Positions 1-8,873 of a stretch of DNA of 64,000 bases are shown here, in pieces. Each line of letters begins with the position of its first letter. Positions within the stretch are counted from its first letter, which is position 1. Position numbers and translations under genes: made by a program. The DNA lies in NCBI GenBank assembly GCA_021740385.1, contig JAIOZY010000003.1:1-64000 (forward strand). The letters are read 5' to 3'. The notes under the pieces are model-generated. The model saw only the letters and a list, made by a program, of their open reading frames with translations, was not told the DNA's origin and did not search any database. This stretch comes from Prolixibacteraceae bacterium (GTDB lineage: Bacteria > Bacteroidota > Bacteroidia > Bacteroidales > Prolixibacteraceae).

Positions 1-2
1 TT

Positions 3-59
3 GAATTAACCGGCGAATCACTGAGGAAAAACAAAATGAAAAAATCTCAAAAAAATTAA
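3..59 (+). CDS. 3' end of an upstream gene (cut by window edge)
   Basis: One frame is open from the window edge to a TAA at 57-59 and encodes about 18 polar residues rich in Lys and Asn. It may be the C-terminal tail of a gene preceding the sugar module, such as a regulator, but the fragment is too short to assign and could be chance. Confidence 0.25.
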   Translation, partial: ELTGESLRKNKMKKSQKN

Positions 60-346
60 TAATTTTGGTCTGGAAGTCATTCTTTTTTTGTGGCACAACA
101 TCACCGAAACAAGTGGCACAATTACACCGAAATATCAACCCAAAGGCGCTTTTTAGTTTTAATCTATTTCTTATAGCCGGCTTTTTCTTATAATTCGTGT
201 CGTTTTTATTCATTTTTCACTCCATGTTGTTCATTTTGCCCCCCTGTTTTTTGCGGTTTGGTTTTACCTTTGCCGAATAATGTTAAATTTGCAAAAACGA
301 ATGGTTTTTTCCGTTCTTCTTAATCAATCTAATAATAACTAAACCA
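60..346. other. Intergenic leader before the sugar module
   Basis: No convincing gene is seen here. The stretch is AT-rich with several T runs. It carries one exact Bacteroidota -7 element at 284-291, listed separately. No clear operator palindrome was recognised. Confidence 0.5.
284..291 (+). promoter_or_regulatory. Bacteroidota -7 element for the sugar transporter operon
   Basis: The sequence TAAATTTG matches the TAnnTTTG consensus and lies 55 bases before the transporter ATG. A TTTG at 257-260 could be the -33 element, but the spacer of 23 is slightly longer than the usual 19-21. Confidence 0.5.
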
Positions 347-1786
347 ATGAGTAACTCAGAACACAAACTCTCTTTTAAAGAGAAATTTGCCTACGGTTTT
401 GGCGATCTGGCCTCCGTTCTATACTGGCAAACCTTCATGCTTTATTTCACCTATTTTTATACCGATGTTTTTCTGATCCCGACTGCGGCTGCGGCAACCA
501 TGTTTTTAATTACCCGAATTTTCGACGGGGTTAACGACCCGCTTATGGGAATTATTGCCGACCGTACGAAAACACGTTGGGGTAAATTCAGGCCCTACAT
601 GTTGTGGCTTTGTGTGCCCTTTGCTTTTGTTGGCGTTTTAACGTTTACAGTACCCGATTTTAACCAAACCGGAAAATTAATATGGGCGTATGCAACGTTC
701 ATGCTCATCATGGTGCTGTACACAGCCATTAACATTCCCTATACTTCACTGTTGGGTGTTATTTCACCAAATTCGAAAGAAAGAACATCCGTATCGTCCA
801 TTAAATTCATCTTTGCCTTCGCAGCAGGCATCATTGTTTCGGCAACACTTCTGCCCATGGTTAAAGCCCTTGGGGGCACCGATGCCGCAACGGGTGTAAT
901 AAATGAAGCCAAAGGCTTTCAATCAACTTTCATCATTTATGGTATTGCAGCAATAGCCTTTTTCCTGATTGCTTTTAAAGGTACCCGCGAGCGCGTTAAA
1001 CCACCAAAAAATCAAATTACTACAGTTGGAAAAGATTTAAAAGACCTGGTAACCAACCGCCCCTGGGTTATTCTTCTGCTCACCACCATTACATTCATAC
1101 TTTTTGTTGCCGTACGTGGCAGTGTTACCGTGCACTATTTTAAGTATGTAATAGGCAGCCAGAATTTAACATTGCCCTTTTTAAATTCACGCACCTACGA
1201 TTTCCCGGAACTTGTTTCGGCCTACAATACCATTGGACAGGTTTCGTCGCTTCTCGGCGTTTTCCTGGTTAACTGGATCGCACATAAAATTGGAAAGAAA
1301 AAAGCTTTTATGCTGTTTTTTATTGTGGCCATTTTCAGTACCGGAATTATATATGTGCTCACTGCCGAACAACTGGGATTAATATATTTCTTCCAAATTA
1401 CCGGGTCGCTAACCGGCGGACCGCTTAGTGTTTTGCTTTGGGCCATGTATGCCGATACCGCCGATTACGGTGAATGGAAAAAGGGGCGCAGGGCAACCGG
1501 TTTGATTTTCTCGGCCTCAACCATGTCGCAAAAATTCGGTTGGGCATTTGGCGCTTACGTTGCCCTTACATTAATGGCACAGGTAGGTTTCCAGCCCAAT
1601 GAGGCACAGAACACCGAAAGCCTTAAAGGACTTATATCACTCTTTAGCATCATACCTGCAGGAATGGGCATTCTATCAATGGTTTTGCTGTTGCTTTACC
1701 CGTTAAACGAAAAACGCGTTCACGAAATGAGCGCCGATCTTGAGCAACGAAGAAAAGACAACGATGATGAAGTAGACCTTTCATAA
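347..1786 (+). CDS. GPH-family sugar:cation symporter (MFS)
   Basis: A 479-residue polytopic inner-membrane protein with about 12 hydrophobic segments. It resembles the glycoside-pentoside-hexuronide (MelB-like) family. The signature is visible at residues 62-85: RIFDGVNDPLMGIIADRT followed by R-W-G-K-x-R-P. It should import a glycoside coupled to Na+ or H+. The two genes that follow in the same direction encode GH130 and GH94 phosphorylases. The substrate is therefore inferred to be a beta-linked manno- or gluco-disaccharide, to be split phosphorolytically inside the cell. The start is the first ATG of the open frame. The C-terminus is short, charged and cytoplasmic. Family is clear; substrate is inference. 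Confidence 0.88.
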   Translation: MSNSEHKLSFKEKFAYGFGDLASVLYWQTFMLYFTYFYTDVFLIPTAAAATMFLITRIFDGVNDPLMGIIADRTKTRWGKFRPYMLWLCVPFAFVGVLTFTVPDFNQTGKLIWAYATFMLIMVLYTAINIPYTSLLGVISPNSKERTSVSSIKFIFAFAAGIIVSATLLPMVKALGGTDAATGVINEAKGFQSTFIIYGIAAIAFFLIAFKGTRERVKPPKNQITTVGKDLKDLVTNRPWVILLLTTITFILFVAVRGSVTVHYFKYVIGSQNLTLPFLNSRTYDFPELVSAYNTIGQVSSLLGVFLVNWIAHKIGKKKAFMLFFIVAIFSTGIIYVLTAEQLGLIYFFQITGSLTGGPLSVLLWAMYADTADYGEWKKGRRATGLIFSASTMSQKFGWAFGAYVALTLMAQVGFQPNEAQNTESLKGLISLFSIIPAGMGILSMVLLLLYPLNEKRVHEMSADLEQRRKDNDDEVDLS

Positions 1787-1898
1787 CACAAAAATATTTC
1801 AGAAATTACACTTCCTGCCGGGTTGAACGTTCGCAAATTCAATTCGGCAGGTTTGTCAATAAACATTAGAAAACATCTATCTATAAAAGTAAATTATC

Positions 1899-2891
1899 AT
1901 GAGTAAAACAATCATTGGAAAGAACCTTCCCAATATTCCATGGGAAGAAAAACCATCGGGATGCATCGATGTAATGTGGCGTTACAGCGGAAACCCGGTT
2001 ATTGGATGGAACCCAATCCCCAAAGCAGCCAGGGCTTACAACAGTGCCATTGCCCCTTTCAAAGGCAACTTTGCCGGTGTTTTCAGATGCGATCAGAAAA
2101 ACGGCAGGGCTACCTTATTTTCAGGTAAAAGCACCGATGGCATACATATCGAACTTGATCACGATCCCATTAAATGGGTCGACGAAAACGGGAACCCCAC
2201 CCCTACCAGCTATGCTTACGATCCACGTGTCATTGAAATCGACGGGGAATTTTTTATAACCTGGTGCGACGACATGAACGGTCCGTCGATTGGCCTGGGC
2301 AAAACAAAAGATTTTAAAACCTTTACCCGCATGCCAAACCCCCTGATGCCCTACAATCGTAACGGCGTGTTGTTTCCGCGCAAAGTGAACGGCAAATACA
2401 TGTTGCTAAGCCGCCCCAGCGACACAGGACATACCCCGTTTGGAAACATTTTCATTAGCGAAAGCCCCGACATGATTCATTGGGGAAATCACAAACTTGT
2501 TATGACCAACGGCGGACAAGGCTGGTGGCAGGGAATGAAAGTTGGCGCAGGCCCCGTGCCCATTGAAACCACCGAAGGCTGGCTGATGTTTTACCACGGA
2601 GTTTCAAATACCTGTAACGGTTATGTTTACAGCATTGGTGCCGTTATTCTCGATATGAACGATCCGGCGAAAGTACTGTACCGCACACGCGATTACCTGT
2701 TAACACCCGAGAAAGGTTACGAAACAACCGGCTTTGTGCCAAACGTGGCCTTCCCGTGTGCCAACCTTTACGATGCCGAAACCGGCCGAATAGCCGTTTA
2801 CTACGGAGCTGCCGACACTTATACTGCCATTGCTTTTGCACAGGCAGATGAACTGATCGATTATATTAAAAATAATTCAGAAGTATTTTAA
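1899..2891 (+). CDS. GH130 beta-mannoside phosphorylase
   Basis: A 330-residue cytoplasmic enzyme without signal peptide. It looks like a GH130 five-bladed propeller phosphorylase, close in length to the beta-1,4-mannooligosaccharide and mannosyl-GlcNAc phosphorylases. The N-terminal part has MWRYSGNPVIG and AYNSAIAPF. The Y-D-P-R-V motif near residue 106 carries the expected catalytic Asp, and a GVLFPRK segment follows. The family uses inorganic phosphate to release mannose 1-phosphate from beta-1,4-mannosides. It lies 112 bases after the transporter and 78 bases before the GH94 gene, so the three are probably co-transcribed. The exact acceptor (mannose, glucose or GlcNAc) cannot be read from sequence. 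Confidence 0.85.
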   Translation: MSKTIIGKNLPNIPWEEKPSGCIDVMWRYSGNPVIGWNPIPKAARAYNSAIAPFKGNFAGVFRCDQKNGRATLFSGKSTDGIHIELDHDPIKWVDENGNPTPTSYAYDPRVIEIDGEFFITWCDDMNGPSIGLGKTKDFKTFTRMPNPLMPYNRNGVLFPRKVNGKYMLLSRPSDTGHTPFGNIFISESPDMIHWGNHKLVMTNGGQGWWQGMKVGAGPVPIETTEGWLMFYHGVSNTCNGYVYSIGAVILDMNDPAKVLYRTRDYLLTPEKGYETTGFVPNVAFPCANLYDAETGRIAVYYGAADTYTAIAFAQADELIDYIKNNSEVF

Positions 2892-2895
2892 ACGA

Positions 2896-2954
2896 AAAAA
2901 GTCATTGGTCATACCTCATTAGTGAAAAGAAAAACCAATGACCATTGACTTTTT
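2896..2954 (+). repeat. Long intergenic hairpin between GH130 and GH94 genes
   Basis: Arms of 17 bases at 2896-2912 and 2938-2954 pair with one mismatch around a 25-base loop. The arms contain repeated ATGACCA/GTCATTGG words. The 3' arm ends in five T residues, so it could act as a weak terminator or as an mRNA-processing stem. The GH94 ATG follows 15 bases later. Confidence 0.6.
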
Positions 2955-2969
2955 CCAAATGACGAAGTT

Positions 2970-5363
2970 ATGCAATACGGACATTTCGACGACAAAAAAA
3001 AAGAATATGTAATTGACCGCCCCGACACACCAAAATCGTGGAGCAATTACCTTGGCTCAACCGAATACGGAGCCATCATCACCAACAATGCCGGCGGGTA
3101 CAGTTTTTACAAGTCGGCTGCGCAAGGGCGTTTTATGCGCCTCCGGTTCAATTCCATCCCGCTCGACCAGCCGGGACGCTATTTTTACGTGCACGACCGC
3201 GACAAGAGGGATTACTGGTCGGCATCGTGGCAGCCCGTAGGGAAACCACTCGACCAATATAAATCGGTTTGCCGCCACGGTACCGCCTACACGGCCATCG
3301 ATTCGGAATACGACAACATTAAAACCGAAACCACTTACTTTGTCCCACTTGGGAAAAATTTTGAATGCTGGTGGTTAAAAGTAACCAACAACGACAAGGT
3401 AAAGCGCAACCTGCGTTTGTATTCGTTTGTTGAATATGCCAACAACTGGTACATCCACCAGGATTTCTGGAACCTTCAGTATACCCAATACATTTTACGC
3501 ATGAACGTGGTAGACGGAATAATCGACCACGGCATAAACGTGTTGCTGCCCGACGACAGCGGCGATTTTGACAGCCACGACGGAAACCGGCACACATTCC
3601 TCGGTGTTGTTGGCGCCGAAATTTCGGGTTATGAAACCGACCGGGATGTATTCCTGGGCGACTACCGAAGTTATCACAACCCCTTGGTAGTTGAAAAGGG
3701 CGAGTGTTCAAACTCGCTTGCTTATGGCGATAACGGTTGCGGGGTTGTACAAATTGATGTTGAACTCGAACCCGGCGAAACCAAAGAACTTGCTGTAATT
3801 ATGGGCATTGGGAAAGCAGCTGTTGAAGGGAAAGCAGCTATTGCCGAGTTCAGTGCACCCGGCAAACTTCAAACCGAATTTGATGCCCTGAAAAAAAGCT
3901 GGCATGCCAAAATTGAAGGCATGTGGATTAATACCCCCGATGCCGAGTTCAACAGCATGACCAACATGTGGAGCCCATTCAACAGCCTGATGACCTTTGC
4001 CTGGTCGCGGGCAGCAAGCCTGGTATACAGCGGCGAACGCGACGGACTGGGCTACCGCGACACCGTGCAGGATATTCTGGGTGTGCTGCACACCATTCCC
4101 GAAGAGGCCGGCAAGCGCCTCGAGTTAATGATAACCGGACAGGCATCGACCGGCGGGGCCATGCCGGTGGTGAAACCTTTTTCACACAACCCGGGGAAAG
4201 AAAAAACACCGGATGAAAAAGAGTACCGCTCGGACGATTGCATGTGGCTTTTTAATACCGTTCCGGCCTATGTGAAAGAAACCGGAAATATAGAGTTTTA
4301 CAAAAAAGTATTGCCCTATGCCGATAAGGGTGAGGACACCGTGCTTGGACACTTACGTCGGGCAATTGAATTTAACCTTGAACGCAGCGGGGAACACGGG
4401 CTTCCCTGCGGTTTGCAGGCCGACTGGAACGATTGCCTCGAATTGGGGCACGATGGTGAAACGGTTTTCGTGGCCATGCAACTGCGTTATGCGCTGAAAA
4501 CGTACATCGAAATTAACGAAATGTTTGGTAAAAACGATGAAGTTGAATGGGCAAAAACACACCTGGCTACCCTCGATGAAAATATCGATAAACATTGCTG
4601 GGACGGTGATTGGTATGTGCGTGCTTTCCGCTTCGATGGCAGTGTTTTTGGATCGAAAACCAATGATGAGGGTAACTATTGGCTGAACCCGCAAACGTGG
4701 TCGGTAATAAGCGGTCATGCTTCGGCCGAAAAAGCAAAAAAAGCCATTCAAACCGTTCGCGACCATTTGGCTACCGATTGTGGTGTAATGGTATGTGCCC
4801 CACCTTATGAGAAAGCCGACCACCGCATTGTAAAAGCCCCGTTATTTAATCCGGGAATGAAGGAAAATGCGTCGATTTTTTCGCACACCCAGGGTTGGGC
4901 CGTTATTGCCGAAACGATGCATGGTAACGGCAACCAGGCCTTCAAATACTACCGTTCGTTTATGCCGGCAGCTTACAACACCAAGGCCGAGGTACGGCAA
5001 ATTGAACCTTACGTGAACTGCCAGTTTACCCACAGCATTTACAGCCCGCGGTTCGGGGCATCGCGCCTGCCCTGGCTGACAGGAGCAGCCACATGGGGCT
5101 TCTATGCAGCCACGCAATACATCATGGGCGTTCAGCCGGAATACAACGGGCTCAGAATCGATCCGTGTGTGCCCGAATCGTGGAAGAATTTTTCAATGAA
5201 TCGCCGTTTCCGTGGAAAACATTTTTCCATTGAAGTGAGAAACGAAAAAGGTATTGAAAAAGGCGTAAGCAAATTAATTGTAAACGGGGAAGAAATTGAT
5301 GGCAATTTTATCCCGGTTGAGCAGATGAAAGATCAAAATGAAATAATGGTTATAATGGGTTAG
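2970..5363 (+). CDS. GH94 cellobiose phosphorylase-like enzyme
   Basis: A 797-residue cytoplasmic protein with the architecture and usual length (about 800) of GH94 inverting phosphorylases: N-terminal beta-sandwich, helical linker, (alpha/alpha)6 catalytic barrel and C-terminal beta domain. The early segment with NNAGGYSFYKSA and RMRFNSIPLD resembles cellobiose phosphorylase rather than the much longer cyclic-glucan or chitobiose enzymes. The QADWNDCLE motif near residue 485 carries the expected general-acid Asp. The family converts cellobiose plus phosphate to glucose 1-phosphate and glucose. It is last in the GPH-GH130-GH94 set and is followed at once by a hairpin terminator. Cellobiose is the most likely substrate, but related disaccharides are possible. 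Confidence 0.88.
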   Translation: MQYGHFDDKKKEYVIDRPDTPKSWSNYLGSTEYGAIITNNAGGYSFYKSAAQGRFMRLRFNSIPLDQPGRYFYVHDRDKRDYWSASWQPVGKPLDQYKSVCRHGTAYTAIDSEYDNIKTETTYFVPLGKNFECWWLKVTNNDKVKRNLRLYSFVEYANNWYIHQDFWNLQYTQYILRMNVVDGIIDHGINVLLPDDSGDFDSHDGNRHTFLGVVGAEISGYETDRDVFLGDYRSYHNPLVVEKGECSNSLAYGDNGCGVVQIDVELEPGETKELAVIMGIGKAAVEGKAAIAEFSAPGKLQTEFDALKKSWHAKIEGMWINTPDAEFNSMTNMWSPFNSLMTFAWSRAASLVYSGERDGLGYRDTVQDILGVLHTIPEEAGKRLELMITGQASTGGAMPVVKPFSHNPGKEKTPDEKEYRSDDCMWLFNTVPAYVKETGNIEFYKKVLPYADKGEDTVLGHLRRAIEFNLERSGEHGLPCGLQADWNDCLELGHDGETVFVAMQLRYALKTYIEINEMFGKNDEVEWAKTHLATLDENIDKHCWDGDWYVRAFRFDGSVFGSKTNDEGNYWLNPQTWSVISGHASAEKAKKAIQTVRDHLATDCGVMVCAPPYEKADHRIVKAPLFNPGMKENASIFSHTQGWAVIAETMHGNGNQAFKYYRSFMPAAYNTKAEVRQIEPYVNCQFTHSIYSPRFGASRLPWLTGAATWGFYAATQYIMGVQPEYNGLRIDPCVPESWKNFSMNRRFRGKHFSIEVRNEKGIEKGVSKLIVNGEEIDGNFIPVEQMKDQNEIMVIMG

Positions 5364-5370
5364 AAATATG

Positions 5371-5399
5371 GGGTTGCCTTTGGGGGCAGCCCTTTTTTT
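5371..5399 (+). terminator. Rho-independent terminator of the sugar operon
   Basis: GGGTTGCC and GGCAGCCC pair (one G-U) around a short loop and are followed by seven T residues. It starts eight bases after the GH94 stop codon. Confidence 0.8.
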
Positions 5400-6309
5400 A
5401 TTTTGTCAGCTCCCTAAAAGCCGATTCAACACTCCGGCTTTCTTCCTGCATCGAGATGATGGTCCACCCGTTTCTAACGGCCGCTTCAAATATTTTTGGC
5501 CTGATGTCATCTTCATCAACCGAGGCCGTAATGAGGTATTCATTTTCATCGATCCGGGAAACATCTGCAATAAAAGAAAGTTTATTTAGTTGGTTCATGT
5601 TAACCGCTTCGGAAATGGTTAGTTTTACCGTTTGCCGCTTTTGTTTCGTCAGCTTTTTGATTTGGTCAACAGGCCCGTCGGCAACCATTTCCCCATTACG
5701 AATAATCATTACACGATTGCAAACAGCTTCAACTTCCTGCATGATGTGGGTCGATAAAATTACCGTTTTCTTTTCGCTGAGGTTTTTTATCAGGTTCCGG
5801 ATTTCGTCGAGTTGATTGGGGTCGAGACCCGATGTTGGCTCGTCGAGAATTAAAACTTCCGGGTCGTGAATAAGTGCCTGTGCCAGCCCCACACGTTGCC
5901 GGTACCCTTTCGACAAAGCACCAATGCGCTTTGTTATTTCGGGTTTGAGCCCGGTTATTTCAACAACCTCCGCAACACGGTTTTTCTTGTGTTTCAAACG
6001 GTACATACCGGCCACCATTAACAGGTATTCACGCACGTACATTTCGTGATAAAGGGGCGTGTTTTCCGGCAGGTATCCAATCCGTTCCCTGAAGGCAGTT
6101 TTATTCGTTCCAACGGGTAAATCTCCAACCAGGGCGTAACCACCATCAGAGGGTAGGTAACCGGTAATAATTTTCATCAGGGTAGACTTACCGGCACCGT
6201 TGGCACCCAATAGTCCAACCACTTCACCTGCTTTAATCGAAAAGGATACATCGTTTAAAGCCAGCTGGTTTCCGAATTTTTTGCTAATATGGTTTACAAC
6301 TACCGACAT
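5398..6309 (-). CDS. gldA: ABC transporter ATP-binding protein, GldA-like
   Basis: A 303-residue ABC ATPase when started at the internal ATG at 6309 (MSVVVNHISKKFG); an upstream in-frame ATG at 6342 would add 11 unlikely residues. Visible are Walker A GANGAGKST, signature LSKGYRQRVGLAQA, Walker B VLILDEPTSGLDP and the switch His in STHIMQE. Sequence and length resemble GldA, the ATPase of the GldAFG exporter needed for gliding in some Bacteroidota. The membrane partner GldFG is not in this window, so a general DrrA-type exporter ATPase is the alternative. It is convergent with the sugar operon and sits downstream of the PiT gene, from which a strong terminator separates it. Confidence 0.75.
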   Translation of the reverse strand: MSVVVNHISKKFGNQLALNDVSFSIKAGEVVGLLGANGAGKSTLMKIITGYLPSDGGYALVGDLPVGTNKTAFRERIGYLPENTPLYHEMYVREYLLMVAGMYRLKHKKNRVAEVVEITGLKPEITKRIGALSKGYRQRVGLAQALIHDPEVLILDEPTSGLDPNQLDEIRNLIKNLSEKKTVILSTHIMQEVEAVCNRVMIIRNGEMVADGPVDQIKKLTKQKRQTVKLTISEAVNMNQLNKLSFIADVSRIDENEYLITASVDEDDIRPKIFEAAVRNGWTIISMQEESRSVESAFRELTK

Positions 6310-6345
6310 GCTGCTGGTAAAAAAACGTTTGCTTCGGGTCAAAAG

Positions 6346-6372
6346 TATAAAAAAGGCCGGAAAAACCGGCCT
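6346..6372 (-). terminator. Terminator of the PiT gene
   Basis: AGGCCGG and CCGGCCT form a perfect 7-bp stem with a five-base loop. On the minus strand it is followed by a run of six T residues. It lies 44 bases after the PiT stop and isolates the GldA-like gene. Confidence 0.85.
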
Positions 6373-6415
6373 GTTCTGTTTTGCCGGATAAACCCATCCC
6401 GGCCAGTATTATAAA

Positions 6416-8671
6416 CTAATCGATATTCGTTTCGGTTTCAATAATAAAATCCCGTTGCGATTTTACCAGGTTAATCAAATTCAGCAACATGTTTTTGGTT
6501 TCACTGATAATGTTAAAATAAAGCATCGAATTACGGGTTGATACCTCGTTAGCCTTGATGCGTTTTATTTGGTCTTTTTCGATTGATTTTAGCTGGTCAA
6601 GCAACTGGTCGCGTTTTTCAATCAATTCATCAAGCTTATCGAATTTATTATCGTTCAAAATATGCAAAGCAAAGTTGAAGAAATCATTTAAATCGAGGCT
6701 AAATTTTTTCATTTGTTTAATCTGAACGGGGAGCAGGGGCTTGTGCATGTTATCGTAGTGTGTAAAAACAGGTTTCACCAAAAAATGCACAGCATGTGCC
6801 ATTTCCCGAAGATAGTCGATGGCCTGCACGTAAAAGTGACCGGTATCAACCTGGTCTTTCTGTAATTTATCGATAGCCTTAAACACATTGTTTTTCAGTT
6901 TTTTAGCCTTCTCATTAAACGCTTTTTCCTCTTGCAGGGCCGCTTTCATCTGATGCTTGTCGGAGTTAAAAAAGCCTTCGAAACACAAGGAATAGGCTTT
7001 AGCGGTTGAAATGATGGCCCATACGCTGTTTTTGTGGCATTTTTCAAGTACTTTCTTCGCGTTTGTACCCTGTTCAAACACATCATCTTTTTCGCCAATT
7101 TCTTTTTTGTTTTTCTTTTTAAACATTATTTGAGTACGCATAATAATGACAAATGCAATCAGAACAAGTATAAAAATTGCGATGTAGCCACCCCAAAGAA
7201 AAATTTTTGCAACAATGAATGAAACGGTAAAAGCAATAAGGGCGGTTAAAAACCATCCGCCAATAACAGCAAAAACTCCCGATATTCGATAAACAGCCGA
7301 TTCGCGTCCCCAGGCTTTATCGGCCAGGGAAGTACCCATGGCCACCATAAATGTTACATACGTTGTTGAAAGGGGTAACTTTAAGGAAGTGCCAATAGAA
7401 ATCAGTATACTGGCAATTATAAGGTTCGATACAGCCCTTATTTTATCAAAAGCTGGCCTTTCGGCAGGAGGTATCGAAAAATCTTCGGGAACGGTCTGGA
7501 ACTGTTTTGAAACAGAATTTGTAATCGCCTTTGGGGTTATTTTATGTATCAAATCACTTGATTTCACCGATATAGCAACAAAAAACCTCGCAACAGCCGA
7601 TGACCCAAAACGTTCATCTCCTTCATTCTGCCGGGAAAGATCGACCGATGTTTTTACCACGCCCTGTGCTTTACGGGATGTTATCAAAGTAATGATCATT
7701 ATCACCCCGGCAATAAGCAGCATATATGTTGGTGTTTTTACCGGCCCACGCAACATTTCCATGCTAAGCAAATCGGGAGGCGCACCCGATGCAACCCAGT
7801 GTTTAAAGGAAGAAAAACCGGCCAGGGGCACGCCAATAAAATTAACAAGGTCGTTACCGGCAAAAGCCATGGCCAGGGCAAATGTGCCCACCAATACAAT
7901 TATTTTTAAAATGTCGATTTTAAAAAGCCAGCGCAATAACTGCAGCAGGAATGTCCAGGCAATAAAACTTAAAGCCAGAATTGACAGCATGTTGTCTTTT
8001 AACATTTGTGCATCTTCACTGCTTATAAACGAGGCACCCTTAGCCCCTTTGATAATCATGAAATAGGTAATGGCTGCTATGGCAAGCCCGCCATACATCG
8101 AACCAAAATATTTTAAGCGCTTCGTGTAACGAAATGAAAACAAAAGCCTTGTTAGCCAGTGTATTATGGCTCCAACTGAAAAGGCAATAACTACTGATAA
8201 GAGTATGCCTGTAATGATTAACAGGGCTTTATCGGAGTTGATATATTTACTTAGCTCGCTGGCTGCTTCACCGGCCCTGTTCATTTTTGTAAGTGAAACC
8301 GATACAGCCGAACCCAACAATTCAAAAACAATTGAAACCGTTGTAGAAGTAGGAAAACCAAACGTGTTGAATAAATCGAGTAGAATAATATCGGTGATCA
8401 TTACAGCAAGGAATATGATCATGATCTCGGAAAAAACAAACGACTCGGGATTAAAAATGCCTTTCCGGGCTACTTCCATCATCCCGCTCGAAAAGGTTGA
8501 CCCCACCAGAACACCCAGGGCAGCAACACCAAAAATGATCCATTTGGGGGCAGCTTTTGACCCGATTGCGGAATTTAAAAAGTTTACAGCATCGTTTGCA
8601 ACACCTACAATTAAATCTGAAATGGCCAGTGCAAACAGCACCACAACCAGGATCAAATAAATCTCACTCAT
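6416..8671 (-). CDS. PiT-family phosphate transporter with C-terminal PhoU-like domain
   Basis: A 751-residue inner-membrane protein. Both inverted halves of the PiT family are visible: GVANDAVNFLNSAIGSK near residue 23 and AGNDLVNFIGVPLAG in the middle. About ten hydrophobic segments end near residue 515. The remaining 230 residues are soluble, Lys/Glu-rich and helical, like the DUF47/PhoU-related proteins that elsewhere are encoded separately beside pit. The protein should carry out low-affinity phosphate (or metal-phosphate) uptake coupled to an ion gradient. It is divergent from a PhoR-like kinase and a PhoB-like regulator. The fused tail probably senses or gates transport; that is inference. 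Confidence 0.87.
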   Translation of the reverse strand: MSEIYLILVVVLFALAISDLIVGVANDAVNFLNSAIGSKAAPKWIIFGVAALGVLVGSTFSSGMMEVARKGIFNPESFVFSEIMIIFLAVMITDIILLDLFNTFGFPTSTTVSIVFELLGSAVSVSLTKMNRAGEAASELSKYINSDKALLIITGILLSVVIAFSVGAIIHWLTRLLFSFRYTKRLKYFGSMYGGLAIAAITYFMIIKGAKGASFISSEDAQMLKDNMLSILALSFIAWTFLLQLLRWLFKIDILKIIVLVGTFALAMAFAGNDLVNFIGVPLAGFSSFKHWVASGAPPDLLSMEMLRGPVKTPTYMLLIAGVIMIITLITSRKAQGVVKTSVDLSRQNEGDERFGSSAVARFFVAISVKSSDLIHKITPKAITNSVSKQFQTVPEDFSIPPAERPAFDKIRAVSNLIIASILISIGTSLKLPLSTTYVTFMVAMGTSLADKAWGRESAVYRISGVFAVIGGWFLTALIAFTVSFIVAKIFLWGGYIAIFILVLIAFVIIMRTQIMFKKKNKKEIGEKDDVFEQGTNAKKVLEKCHKNSVWAIISTAKAYSLCFEGFFNSDKHQMKAALQEEKAFNEKAKKLKNNVFKAIDKLQKDQVDTGHFYVQAIDYLREMAHAVHFLVKPVFTHYDNMHKPLLPVQIKQMKKFSLDLNDFFNFALHILNDNKFDKLDELIEKRDQLLDQLKSIEKDQIKRIKANEVSTRNSMLYFNIISETKNMLLNLINLVKSQRDFIIETETNID

Positions 8672-8719
8672 TATGTTGATATTAAAAAAAAATGATGAAA
8701 ATATTTTACTTTCAGCTTA

Positions 8720-8727
8720 CAAAGCTA
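8720..8727 (-). promoter_or_regulatory. -7 element for the PiT gene
   Basis: On the minus strand this reads TAGCTTTG, matching TAnnTTTG. It lies 48 bases upstream of the PiT ATG within the divergent intergenic region. Confidence 0.5.
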
Positions 8728-8821
8728 ATGGCCTTTTTTTCGATACATATTGCCGGTTTTTTATTAAAATGTTAACTAAAAGTAAATTTCGCACAAAAAC
8801 CGTACTTGCAAATTTTTCATA

Positions 8822-8829
8822 TAAATTTG
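8822..8829 (+). promoter_or_regulatory. -7 element for the histidine kinase gene
   Basis: TAAATTTG lies 44 bases before the ATG at 8874. This supports that downstream start over the longer open frame, which would begin upstream of the promoter. Confidence 0.5.
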
Positions 8830-8873
8830 TCGCACAAAATATTTTAAACACACTTATTGTAAATAATAACAAC

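Noticed and set aside
7338-8066. Plus-strand open frame of 242 codons opposite the PiT gene
   Set aside because: It is antisense to the transporter and has no domain-like pattern; the Ser/Thr/Ile richness follows from the complement of membrane codons.
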